A stretch of DNA of 10,727 nucleotides, taken from contig CAZDCJ010000035.1 in the NCBI GenBank assembly GCA_964503935.1, forward strand, positions 1-10,727, in the 5' to 3' direction. The stretch is from STD2-77 sp964503935 (GTDB lineage: Bacteria; Patescibacteriota; Minisyncoccia; JAHIHE01; JAGLIN01). Both the position numbers and the translations under genes were made by a program. This document shows, piece after piece, positions 1-7,164 of the stretch. The notes under the pieces are model-generated. The model was not told where the DNA came from, searched no databases, and saw only the letters and a program-made list of their open reading frames with translations. Within the stretch, counting starts at the first letter, position 1, and every line of letters begins with the position of its first letter.

Positions 1-17
1 ATCAGCAAATTAACCCT

Positions 18-2330
18 ATGAAAAAAAATTTACTGTCGTTTCTTGCCGCTCTTGCGTTCATGTGCCTGGGAACCCCGTATGCCTTCGCGGATTCGGGATG
101 CAATAGCGGCAGTAGTTCGATGGCAAATACCACCTACCTTTCGCCGGAGTCGGGAGAGAACAACCAGATCCAGATCAACAATGCCATCAATGCCGCGCCC
201 GAAGGCGGTTCCATCTATCTTCGCTCCGGTACCTACATCATCAGCCAGCCGATCAAATTGAAGAGCAAGCTGATCCTCGAAGGAGATGAAGACGCGGTCA
301 TCAAGCTGAAAGACCATGCCAACTGGCGGACTATCGCTTATCTGGGGGAGGGCAAGGGAAGCGTCAAGGACCCGCTGATCGGGGGAGACTCGGGACTCTC
401 GGACGTGGAGATCAAGTGCTTCACGATCGACGGCAATTACAATTTCAATTCCGGCGGAGGCAATTCCTCCACCGCCTTCCGGGACTGTATCGGCGCTTCG
501 GCCACTTCATGGGACGATGACATGCGGGATTGCGAGGAGAAATACAAGGACAGGTGGCACGGGAACGGATATTACACGCTGATCGGCCTTTCCAACGGAG
601 GAAACTGGGCGATCCACGACATGACTTTCAAGGACGGGGCCAATGACGGCGTGAAGGTGGATCATGCGAGCGGCGTGCGTTTCTACAATAATACCGTGAA
701 TGCCATGGGGCACGAGGGATTCTACGCGCTCTATTCCCACGGCATCGAGATCCACGACAATGAGTTCGCCATTCGCGTGAGCGACGGCGTGAGAGGAGAC
801 GACTCTTACGACATGAGCATCCATGACAACGATTTCTACTCTTATAATGAAAAGGACAGCAGCGCGGGCGTGCAGATCGCGTACAAGGGAAGGGAAAGCG
901 TCTACAATATCCAGATCTTCCGCAATGTCTTCCATGATATCTGGAGTTCGGGCGTATGGCTCTCTCTGGACATCCCCTCGCACGGCGGGAGTCCGGCGGT
1001 TGAGATCCATCATAATATCTTCCAATTCAACGGCCTTAGCACCAATCCGGACGTGGGCGCGACCGGCGGGGTCGTGAGCACCGGTTCCAACAGCGCTGTG
1101 GTCTTCAACAACACCTTCTATTTCAATTACGGCAGCGGAGTCTATGACGAGGGCGGGCAGCTCCAGGTCCTGAGTAACATCTTCAGCAACACCCAGCCCG
1201 GCAATTATGCGGGGGCCGGCCAGGGCGTCGCCGTCTCGGGCGCAGGGGAAGTCTCGTATAACTGCTTCTATCAGAACGCCGGCGGGGACTATACGGGCGG
1301 CGGCGGGGAGGGGAACTATGCCGGCGATCCGCTCTTCAACAATCCCGGTACGGATTATCACATCAAGTCCAAAGCCGGACGATGGGATCCGGCGATGGGA
1401 GCCTGGGTGCCGGATCAGGAGAACTCGCCCGCGATAGACGGCGGGATCCAGGGCGGCAGATATGGAGATTATTCGAATGAGCCTTGGAACAACGGGAACA
1501 GGCTGAATATGGGGCGGTATGGCAATACTTCCGAGGCGAGCCTTACCGGCGAGATTCCCCAGGTGCCGATGCCGCCCGCGCCCACTCCGCGCGATGACCG
1601 GTATCCGACGGTCCAATTCACCACCGGCGGATCGGAAGCCAGTATCGGAGCCAGCGTCGGGGCGGATCCTTGGGGAGGCGCCACCGATGCCCAGACCGGA
1701 GGAACGACCTATACCGGAGGAACGAGCACGGAAGCGGGAGTCAAACTCGGTCCGGGTTCTTATACCGAAGACGGAGACGCCTGGATCGTCGAGATCAAGC
1801 CGGGTACGCCGGAGGCCGGAGTGGTCTATTACGATCCGGGGGCGGCGCTTCTGGGGACCACCTCTACCGCGGATGCCGAGACTAGGCCGGCGACGCTCAT
1901 GAGATCCGAAATGGCGCCTATCTTTCCTCAGCTGGGCGCTGCTGCCGATACCGCCACTTCCACCAGTTGCCCCTCGAGCACGGAAGAGGGCGGCTTGATC
2001 CCCTGTGGCCGCAACACCGATGACCCTTCTACCGATTGGAACGAATGCAAGGCCTGCAACCTATGTTCCATGCTTCTCATGGGGCAGCTCCTTATCGAGC
2101 TTCTCATGAAGCTGGCGGTCATCGCCGCCGCTTTGGCCATCGTCCTTGCCGGCTTCGCGTATGTATTTGCCGCCGGCAAACAAGAGACTATCGGCAAGGC
2201 TAAGGATATGGTCAAATACGCGATTATCGGTTTCATCGTCGTATTCATCGCTTGGATAGTGGTGAACAGTGTCCTGGCCGTCATGGGCTACATCGATCCT
2301 CTCGGGGACGAATGGTATGCCGTGTGCTGA
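18..2330 (+). CDS. Secreted right-handed beta-helix protein fused to C-terminal pilin-like two-TM module (paralogue 1)
   Basis: Predicted exported surface protein of 770 residues. A signal peptide (1-24, cleavage after Ala-Phe-Ala) precedes a parallel beta-helix at about 36-510. Successive coils end in an x-Asn-x-Phe/Val pattern (Asn225, 248, 271, 303, 333, 365, 387, 415), spaced 22-32 residues, which is an Asn ladder typical of pectate-lyase-like folds. The helix ends with a Ser-Pro-Ala-Ile-Asp motif (470-474) common at the end of such domains. Residues about 511-660 are a Gly/Thr/Pro/Ala linker. Residues 662-770 form a pilin-like module: Cys663, a CxxCxxC (677/680/683), TM1 about 697-719, a Lys-rich loop, TM2 about 734-757 and a terminal Cys770. 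Only 17 bases precede the ATG and no SD is visible; the signal peptide right after the Met supports this start. The substrate is unknown and I see no recognisable lyase active site. It could be an adhesin, a glycan-binding protein or a polysaccharide-degrading enzyme. Confidence 0.88.
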   Translation: MKKNLLSFLAALAFMCLGTPYAFADSGCNSGSSSMANTTYLSPESGENNQIQINNAINAAPEGGSIYLRSGTYIISQPIKLKSKLILEGDEDAVIKLKDHANWRTIAYLGEGKGSVKDPLIGGDSGLSDVEIKCFTIDGNYNFNSGGGNSSTAFRDCIGASATSWDDDMRDCEEKYKDRWHGNGYYTLIGLSNGGNWAIHDMTFKDGANDGVKVDHASGVRFYNNTVNAMGHEGFYALYSHGIEIHDNEFAIRVSDGVRGDDSYDMSIHDNDFYSYNEKDSSAGVQIAYKGRESVYNIQIFRNVFHDIWSSGVWLSLDIPSHGGSPAVEIHHNIFQFNGLSTNPDVGATGGVVSTGSNSAVVFNNTFYFNYGSGVYDEGGQLQVLSNIFSNTQPGNYAGAGQGVAVSGAGEVSYNCFYQNAGGDYTGGGGEGNYAGDPLFNNPGTDYHIKSKAGRWDPAMGAWVPDQENSPAIDGGIQGGRYGDYSNEPWNNGNRLNMGRYGNTSEASLTGEIPQVPMPPAPTPRDDRYPTVQFTTGGSEASIGASVGADPWGGATDAQTGGTTYTGGTSTEAGVKLGPGSYTEDGDAWIVEIKPGTPEAGVVYYDPGAALLGTTSTADAETRPATLMRSEMAPIFPQLGAAADTATSTSCPSSTEEGGLIPCGRNTDDPSTDWNECKACNLCSMLLMGQLLIELLMKLAVIAAALAIVLAGFAYVFAAGKQETIGKAKDMVKYAIIGFIVVFIAWIVVNSVLAVMGYIDPLGDEWYAVC
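1695..1725 (+). repeat. Short direct repeat in linker of paralogue 1
   Basis: A 13-bp sequence (ACCGGAGGAACGA) occurs at 1695-1707 and 1713-1725, spaced 18 bp, which equals six codons. It yields a repeated Thr-Gly-Gly-Thr-(Thr/Ser) peptide in the Gly/Thr-rich linker. Paralogue 2 lacks this repeat, which fits slippage-type divergence of the linker. Confidence 0.7.
2001..2330 (+). repeat. 330-bp direct repeat, copy 1 (pilin-like module cassette)
   Basis: Identical base for base to 4389-4718 (offset 2388). It begins at the Pro codon of the Pro-Cys-Gly motif and ends with the TGA stop. Immediately upstream, the same residues (Gly-Gly-Leu-Ile) use different codons in the two genes. Immediately downstream, the sequences are unrelated. 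It encodes the Cys-rich juxtamembrane motif and both TM helices. Confidence 0.97.
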
Positions 2331-2335
2331 TTTCG

Positions 2336-2344
2336 TGCTATCAT
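2336..2344 (+). promoter_or_regulatory. Possible extended -10 element upstream of paralogue 2
   Basis: TGCTATCAT matches an extended -10 (TGn plus a TATAAT-like hexamer with one mismatch) just after the paralogue 1 stop. There is no convincing -35 at 16-18 bp. A similar TGCTAAAAT lies before the DUF3048 gene. If it is active, paralogue 2 can be transcribed on its own. This rests on a short motif match only. Confidence 0.3.
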
Positions 2345-2441
2345 ATATCATGCTTAGGAGGATGAGGGATTGTGCGGTTATTCAGTCCTGATGTGTCGCG
2401 ATATCCTGTCTGTTAGGCTGCTAATGAATTAACCGGTATTT

Positions 2442-2453
2442 GGAGGAAGGAGG
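2442..2453 (+). promoter_or_regulatory. Strong Shine-Dalgarno of paralogue 2
   Basis: The purine run GGAGGAAGGAGG contains two AGGAG-type cores and ends nine bases before the ATG at 2463. It fixes the start of paralogue 2. The other seven genes here have nothing comparable, so this gene may be translated unusually efficiently. Confidence 0.85.
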
Positions 2454-2462
2454 AATAATTCT

Positions 2463-4718
2463 ATGAAGAAATCGTCTCTGCTGCTTTTCGTATTTGCCTT
2501 TTTGATTTTTATGGTTCCGGAAACACGGGCAGATTCGGCCTGCAACTGGGGGAATTATTCCCTGGCCGATACGACCTATCTTTCACCCTCCGCGGGAGAA
2601 AATAATCAGACGCAGATCAATGATGCGATCGCGTCTGCTCCCCAAGGAGGGTCGGTTTTTTTGAAAGCGGGAACTTACGTCATCAGCTCCCCCATCTATC
2701 TCAAGAGCAATGTGATTCTCGAAGGCGATAAGGATGCGGTCGTCCAACTCAAGGATCATGCCAATTGGAAGACGGTGAGTTATACTCCCGGGCATGGCGG
2801 CACCATGGATCCGCTTATCGGCTCCAAGTCGGCGGTATCCGGCGCGGAGGTCAAATGCTTCAAGATCGACGGCAATTACAATTTCCGCAGCTCTTCCGGA
2901 GGGGGAAATTCCTCCGTCGGCTTCAAGAACTGCATCGGCGCTTCTGGAACTTCGTGGAGCAAGGATTTCCGTCCCTGCGAATCCCAGTATGTGGACCGCT
3001 GGCAGGGGAGTCTCTATTACACGCTCATCTATCTCTCCGGCGCGCAGAACCTCTCTGTGCATGATATGACCTTCCAAGATGGAGCCAATGATGGTCTGAA
3101 GCTGGTAAGCGCGAACAATGTCCGCTTCTATAATAACTTCGTCAATGCCATGGGGCACGAAGGGCTCTTTGCCATGAACTCCGGGGGCATTGAGGTGTAT
3201 GGCAATAAGATCGCCGTCCGGGTAAGCGACGGAGTCCGCGGCGACGATTGCCACGACTACAGCATCCATGACAATGAATTTTTCTCGTATAATGGCAAAG
3301 ATAGCAGTGCCGGGGTGCAGATTGACAATAAGAGCGGCCGCAGCCTCTATAATATCCAGATATTCCGCAATGTCTTTCATGATATCTGGAACGGAGGCGT
3401 ATGGCTTTCAGTCGGTACCGCGCCTGTAAGCGGCGGGAAATACCCGGTAGAAATCCATCACAATATCTTCGCCGGTAACGGTTACAGCACCAATACCGCC
3501 GTCGGTCCGACCGGGGGTATCATCTCTTCCGCGAATATCGCGGCTCTCATCTACAACAATACTTTCGACGGCAATTATGGCAGCGGCATCTATGACAAGA
3601 ACAGCAAGGCGAGGATCATAAACAATATCTTCACGAATACTAAAGCGGGTAAATATTCCGGCGCCGGCAAAGGGGCGGGCGTGCAGGGTGGAAGCGATGT
3701 CTCCTATAACGTCTTCTATGATAACGCCGGCGGAGATTATACCAATGGAGGAACCGGCAACTATAACGGCAATCCGCTCTATCACGAGGCCGGCAGGGAT
3801 TATCATCTCCAGTCCAAAGCAGGCAGATGGGATCCGCAGCTCAGCCAGTGGGTGACAGACTCAGTGAATTCGCCGGCTATCGATGCGGGTATCCCTTCGG
3901 GCTCGGATCCTACTTACGGGGAATACGAGAACGAGCCAATGGAGAACGGAGCGCGGGTGAATGCGGGAGTCTATGGCAATACTTCTCAGGCCAGCCTTAC
4001 CGGGAACATGCGTCAAGAGATAATGCCCCCAGCGCCGGTCGCGGATATATTTTCGACGGTCATTTTTACGCCAGGGGGCGGCGGCAGTAGCGGTACGGGT
4101 GCGGGTCAGACGTATGTTCCGGGAAGCAGCATCGGCACTACCGGTCCCGGCTCCTTCACGGGCGACGGCACCGGTAACGGCCATTATGGTGAAGCGGGAG
4201 AAAGGTACGATGGGCCGCAGTATTACGACCCGGGAACGTCTGTATTGGAAATTGCCGCTTCGGATGGTGCCGATCCGGCAGCTCTCTTTGCGGCCGCGGA
4301 GCTCGCCCCCATCTTTCCCGAGCTGGCGGGAGCTTCAGAGAATGCGACGGCTGAGTGCGGGGTAAGCGAGGAAGGAGGCGGGCTCATTCCCTGTGGCCGC
4401 AACACCGATGACCCTTCTACCGATTGGAACGAATGCAAGGCCTGCAACCTATGTTCCATGCTTCTCATGGGGCAGCTCCTTATCGAGCTTCTCATGAAGC
4501 TGGCGGTCATCGCCGCCGCTTTGGCCATCGTCCTTGCCGGCTTCGCGTATGTATTTGCCGCCGGCAAACAAGAGACTATCGGCAAGGCTAAGGATATGGT
4601 CAAATACGCGATTATCGGTTTCATCGTCGTATTCATCGCTTGGATAGTGGTGAACAGTGTCCTGGCCGTCATGGGCTACATCGATCCTCTCGGGGACGAA
4701 TGGTATGCCGTGTGCTGA
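2463..4718 (+). CDS. Secreted right-handed beta-helix protein fused to C-terminal pilin-like two-TM module (paralogue 2)
   Basis: Tandem paralogue of the preceding gene, 751 residues. The signal peptide is 1-23 (cleavage after Thr-Arg-Ala), and both mature proteins begin Asp-Ser-x-Cys-Asn. The beta-helix is collinear with paralogue 1: the Ser-Pro-Ala-Ile-Asp motif starts at residue 470 in both. Cysteines near residues 27, 134, 157 and 172 are shared, so extracytoplasmic disulfides are plausible. The linker (about 513-640) is the most divergent part and accounts for the 19-residue length difference. Residues 643-751 are identical to 662-770 of paralogue 1, and so is the DNA. The start is well supported by a strong SD (2442-2453, nine bases before ATG), the only convincing SD in the window. 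No terminator is visible between the two genes, so co-transcription is possible. A strong terminator follows the stop. Function is unknown; surface adhesion or glycan interaction is an inference. Confidence 0.88.
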   Translation: MKKSSLLLFVFAFLIFMVPETRADSACNWGNYSLADTTYLSPSAGENNQTQINDAIASAPQGGSVFLKAGTYVISSPIYLKSNVILEGDKDAVVQLKDHANWKTVSYTPGHGGTMDPLIGSKSAVSGAEVKCFKIDGNYNFRSSSGGGNSSVGFKNCIGASGTSWSKDFRPCESQYVDRWQGSLYYTLIYLSGAQNLSVHDMTFQDGANDGLKLVSANNVRFYNNFVNAMGHEGLFAMNSGGIEVYGNKIAVRVSDGVRGDDCHDYSIHDNEFFSYNGKDSSAGVQIDNKSGRSLYNIQIFRNVFHDIWNGGVWLSVGTAPVSGGKYPVEIHHNIFAGNGYSTNTAVGPTGGIISSANIAALIYNNTFDGNYGSGIYDKNSKARIINNIFTNTKAGKYSGAGKGAGVQGGSDVSYNVFYDNAGGDYTNGGTGNYNGNPLYHEAGRDYHLQSKAGRWDPQLSQWVTDSVNSPAIDAGIPSGSDPTYGEYENEPMENGARVNAGVYGNTSQASLTGNMRQEIMPPAPVADIFSTVIFTPGGGGSSGTGAGQTYVPGSSIGTTGPGSFTGDGTGNGHYGEAGERYDGPQYYDPGTSVLEIAASDGADPAALFAAAELAPIFPELAGASENATAECGVSEEGGGLIPCGRNTDDPSTDWNECKACNLCSMLLMGQLLIELLMKLAVIAAALAIVLAGFAYVFAAGKQETIGKAKDMVKYAIIGFIVVFIAWIVVNSVLAVMGYIDPLGDEWYAVC
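4389..4718 (+). repeat. 330-bp direct repeat, copy 2 (pilin-like module cassette)
   Basis: Second copy of the cassette at 2001-2330, with no substitution at any codon position. Both copies are in frame with their own passenger gene and carry its stop codon. The direct orientation makes them substrates for gene conversion or for deletion of the 2388-bp unit between them. Confidence 0.97.
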
Positions 4719-4749
4719 AAGGTCTCATATCCTTTCCTTATCTTAGCGC

Positions 4750-4784
4750 AAAGACCGACTATTTTTCGTAGTCGGTCTTTTGTT
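4750..4784 (+). terminator. Rho-independent terminator after the beta-helix/pilin gene pair
   Basis: A perfect 12-bp stem (4750-4761 with 4769-4780) closes a 7-base T-rich loop and runs into a T-rich tail (TTTTGTTT). It lies 31 bp after the stop of paralogue 2 and separates this unit from the DUF3048 gene. Confidence 0.93.
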
Positions 4785-4812
4785 TGGAGGGGAGGGAAAA
4801 TAGTGCTAAAAT
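4784..4812 (+). promoter_or_regulatory. Probable promoter of the DUF3048-holA unit
   Basis: An extended -10, TGCTAAAAT (4804-4812), lies between a strong terminator and the 4841 ATG. A weak -35 (TTGGAG, 4784-4789) is spaced 17 bp from the -10 hexamer. Transcription would start near 4819, leaving a leader of only about 20 bases without an SD at a usable distance. Confidence 0.5.
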
Positions 4813-4840
4813 CAAAGGGAGATCAGATTAACAGAAAACG

Positions 4841-5905
4841 ATGGATAAAAAGACTAAAAAGGCAGTGTTCGCGGTGCTCGGAATCATCCTGCTTATCCTT
4901 GGCGCCACTTTTTTGCTCAAAGGGGATACTTTTAAGATAGAAAGCAATCTCGGCCTCGATCGCTCTTCCGAAGATGCGGCTCCCGAGAAGACAGATGAGC
5001 CGGAGGACCAAGGGCCGAAAAGCCCGCTCTCAGGCCTTGGGTGCGAGAATGCCCAGGCCCGTCCTATCGCTCTGACTATGGCCGGAGACAGCGAGGCGCG
5101 GCCTCTTTCCGGAATCTCCCAAGCCGACCTGGTGGTCGAGATACCCGCCGTGACCGGCGGTATCACCCGCTATCTGGCGTTCTTCGTATGCAACAAGGCG
5201 ACGGAAATCGGGAGCGTGCGCAGCGCCCGGCATGATTTTATCCCGCTAGCGATGGGATTCGATTCTATCATGGCGCATTGGGGAGGGTCGCATTTCGCTT
5301 TGGAAAAATTGGATGCCGGCATCATGGATAACATCAACGCCCTCTATCTGGATGGCACCGTCTTCTATCGCAAGCTGGGAATCGCGGCACCGCACAACGG
5401 CTTTACCAGTTACGAGCGGCTCGCGGATTATGCCAAAGGGAGGAACTATCGGCTGGATAGTTCCCTGGACGGTTTCAAATTCGCTGCCGAAGAGGATCCT
5501 GCGGGCATGAAAGGCCGCATCACCATCGGCTACCCGGCTTCTTTCAAAGTGGAGTACGACTACGATCCGGCGAAGAACGAATATCTGCGTTTCAAGAGCG
5601 GGACGCGGGAGATGGACAAGAATACCAACGCCCAAGTAGCCGCCAAGAACGTCCTCGTGATGTTCGCGGCTTCGCGCCAGATCGAGGGGCAATACAACGA
5701 CATGGACATCGAAGGAGAAGGCAGTGCCCGCATCTATCAGAACGGCAAGGAAATCAGAGGCAAATGGTCGAAAGACAAGAGCAGCCTTGCTTCCAAATTG
5801 TATTTCTATGACGAAGCAGGAAAGGAGATCGAGCTCGTGCCCGGACAGACCTGGATCCAGGTGGTGGAGACCTCGCAGAGCGTGGACTGGATCGCGGGGA
5901 TGTAG
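4841..5905 (+). CDS. Membrane-anchored DUF3048 (YerB-like) protein
   Basis: 354 residues. A single N-terminal TM helix (about 8-27, after a Lys-rich start) acts as an uncleaved anchor. An acidic, Pro-containing linker (about 38-60) leads to a DUF3048 domain from Ser-Pro-Leu-Ser-Gly (61-65). Family hallmarks visible are Glu-Ile-Pro-Ala-Val-Thr-Gly-Gly-Ile-Thr-Arg (100-110), Ile-Gly-Ser-Val-Arg-Ser-Ala-Arg (123-130) and His-Trp-Gly-Gly-Ser (146-150). The Bacillus YerB family is usually a lipoprotein. Here a TM helix replaces the lipobox. The biochemical role of the family is not established; an envelope role is inferred from its location outside the membrane. It follows a terminator and its own probable promoter, and holA begins 33 bp after its TAG stop, so the two are probably co-transcribed. 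No SD lies at a normal distance from the ATG. Confidence 0.88.
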   Translation: MDKKTKKAVFAVLGIILLILGATFLLKGDTFKIESNLGLDRSSEDAAPEKTDEPEDQGPKSPLSGLGCENAQARPIALTMAGDSEARPLSGISQADLVVEIPAVTGGITRYLAFFVCNKATEIGSVRSARHDFIPLAMGFDSIMAHWGGSHFALEKLDAGIMDNINALYLDGTVFYRKLGIAAPHNGFTSYERLADYAKGRNYRLDSSLDGFKFAAEEDPAGMKGRITIGYPASFKVEYDYDPAKNEYLRFKSGTREMDKNTNAQVAAKNVLVMFAASRQIEGQYNDMDIEGEGSARIYQNGKEIRGKWSKDKSSLASKLYFYDEAGKEIELVPGQTWIQVVETSQSVDWIAGM

Positions 5906-5938
5906 GGTACAGGATATCATTAAGACGAATATATCAAC

Positions 5939-7021
5939 ATGCAGACGAACGGCGGACACAACATATATTTATGGTGGGGAAATGACGATTTCTCGATGCA
6001 GGAGATCTTGCGCGGCGAGAAAGAAGCGATGAGGAGGGATAATCCCGATGCCGATATCAGCGACTTCGATTTCGCGATTACGGACAGTCGTTTCGAGCTG
6101 GAAGAACGGGCGAGAGAAACGCTCCAGGCCAGCTCCCTTTTCAGCCCCGACAAACTGACGGTCATCCGCGGATTCTGGTCGGGGAAGAAAGCGGCGAGGA
6201 AGGAAATGAAGGCTGACGAAGCCGCACCTTCCGCCCGGCGGGATGATTTCGAAGAATTCCTTCTGGGGCATCTGGAGAAACTCGGCTCCCGCGACAAGGT
6301 ATTCTTCTTGGAGTCCAAAGGTCTCGACAAGCGTTCGCGCGCCTTCAGGTTCTTCGAAGGTCTCAAGCAAGACGCGCATTTTGATACGAAAGAATTCGCG
6401 CTTCCGCTGGGCTTCCAGTTCAACGCGTGGCTGGCTGCAAGGGCGCAGAGATGCGGCGTCGTGATGGGTAAGGCTGAGATCGATTTTCTCGCGCTTCTCC
6501 TCGGCAAGGGGATGGAACAGAAGGAGAGAGGAGGCAGGCTGGTGGTCGCGTATGACCTCCATCAGGCGGCACTGGAGATAGATAAGCTGGCCGCGTACGC
6601 TGACGGTCGGCCGATACGGAAGGAGGATATCCTCCTACTCGTTTCCGGCGCGGATGATATGAATATCTTCAGTCTTATCGAGAGCTTGGGGAAGCGCAAC
6701 AAAGGCCGGGCTCTTTCCATCCTGTCGGGACAGCTCCGCCAGGGCTTGAACGGCAACTATATCCTTACGATGCTCGTCTTCCATTTTCGCAATCTCATCA
6801 GCATCAAAAGCCTGCTAGACGAGGGGTTGGCTCCGACGGAAATTTCCCGGCGCACCAATATCCACCCTTTTGTGGTGGAAAAGAATCTCGCCTATGCGCG
6901 CAGATTCCGGGAAGAGGATCTTATCCTCCTTTACAATAAATTATACGGCGCGGATCTCAGCATCAAGACCGGCAAAATGGAGCCGGAGCTGGCGCTTGAC
7001 CTCCTGGTCGCGGCGATTTAA
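5939..7021 (+). CDS. holA: DNA polymerase III subunit delta
   Basis: 360 residues, the usual length for bacterial delta. HolA is the clamp-loader wrench that opens the beta sliding clamp in the gamma/tau-delta-delta' complex. The N-terminus has the family signature Ile-Tyr-Leu-Trp-Trp-Gly-Asn-Asp-Asp-Phe (9-18). The AAA+-like domains fill about the first 215 residues without a functional Walker A, as expected for delta. The C-terminal collar domain ends with the conserved stretch Ala-Asp-Leu-Ser-Ile-Lys-Thr-Gly-Lys-Met-Glu-Pro-Glu-Leu-Ala-Leu at about 339-354. A Lys/Glu-rich segment near 82-105 looks like an inserted loop. holA lies next to rpsT in many bacteria, including Bacillus, and that pairing is kept here with rpsT convergent across a long spacer. 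No SD precedes the ATG. A strong terminator lies about 85 bp downstream. Confidence 0.93.
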   Translation: MQTNGGHNIYLWWGNDDFSMQEILRGEKEAMRRDNPDADISDFDFAITDSRFELEERARETLQASSLFSPDKLTVIRGFWSGKKAARKEMKADEAAPSARRDDFEEFLLGHLEKLGSRDKVFFLESKGLDKRSRAFRFFEGLKQDAHFDTKEFALPLGFQFNAWLAARAQRCGVVMGKAEIDFLALLLGKGMEQKERGGRLVVAYDLHQAALEIDKLAAYADGRPIRKEDILLLVSGADDMNIFSLIESLGKRNKGRALSILSGQLRQGLNGNYILTMLVFHFRNLISIKSLLDEGLAPTEISRRTNIHPFVVEKNLAYARRFREEDLILLYNKLYGADLSIKTGKMEPELALDLLVAAI

Positions 7022-7088
7022 TCTTTGTCTTAGAGTTCGGAATAAATTATGGTGAAACGCGGTCTTATCGGTGACCTGATCCTTACGG

Positions 7089-7164
7089 GGGGTGTGTCAT
7101 ACGAGTCGGTCCAATCGTCTCGATTGGACCTTTTGTTTTTATCAATCACGATCCGACACACCCC
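7089..7164. repeat. Inverted repeat enclosing the holA terminator
   Basis: GGGGTGTGTC (7089-7098) is perfectly complementary to GACACACCCC (7155-7164), with the terminator hairpin between. Two further small palindromes follow directly: GGCCT-TTC-AGGCC (7165-7177) and CCCTCTC-TTA-GAGAGGG (about 7183-7199). The cluster resembles a composite intergenic repeat rather than coding sequence. Confidence 0.7.
7108..7140 (+). terminator. Rho-independent terminator downstream of holA
   Basis: A perfect 10-bp stem (7108-7117 with 7121-7130) with a 3-base loop is followed by TTTTGTTTTT. It ends the DUF3048-holA transcript. It sits inside a wider inverted repeat (7089-7098 and 7155-7164). Confidence 0.93.

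Noticed and set aside
507..1616. A long minus-strand reading frame (369 codons) opposite the first beta-helix gene
   Set aside because: Antisense shadow of a GC-rich coding frame; the translation is low-complexity and Ile/Val/Arg-rich with no recognisable domain, while the plus strand encodes a clear protein with a paralogue.
1928..2284. Matching minus-strand frames opposite both pilin modules (also 4223-4672)
   Set aside because: They share sequence only because the underlying 330 bp is identical; they are antisense to a clear TM-encoding frame and have no start signals.
8..2434. Shared AATTAACC upstream of both beta-helix genes (8-15 and 2427-2434)
   Set aside because: Only eight AT-rich bases at different distances from the two ATGs (2 and 28 bases); likely chance.
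7041..7140. T-box or riboswitch-type leader around the terminator after holA
   Set aside because: No gene follows on the plus strand and no T-box core motifs are visible; it is a plain intrinsic terminator.
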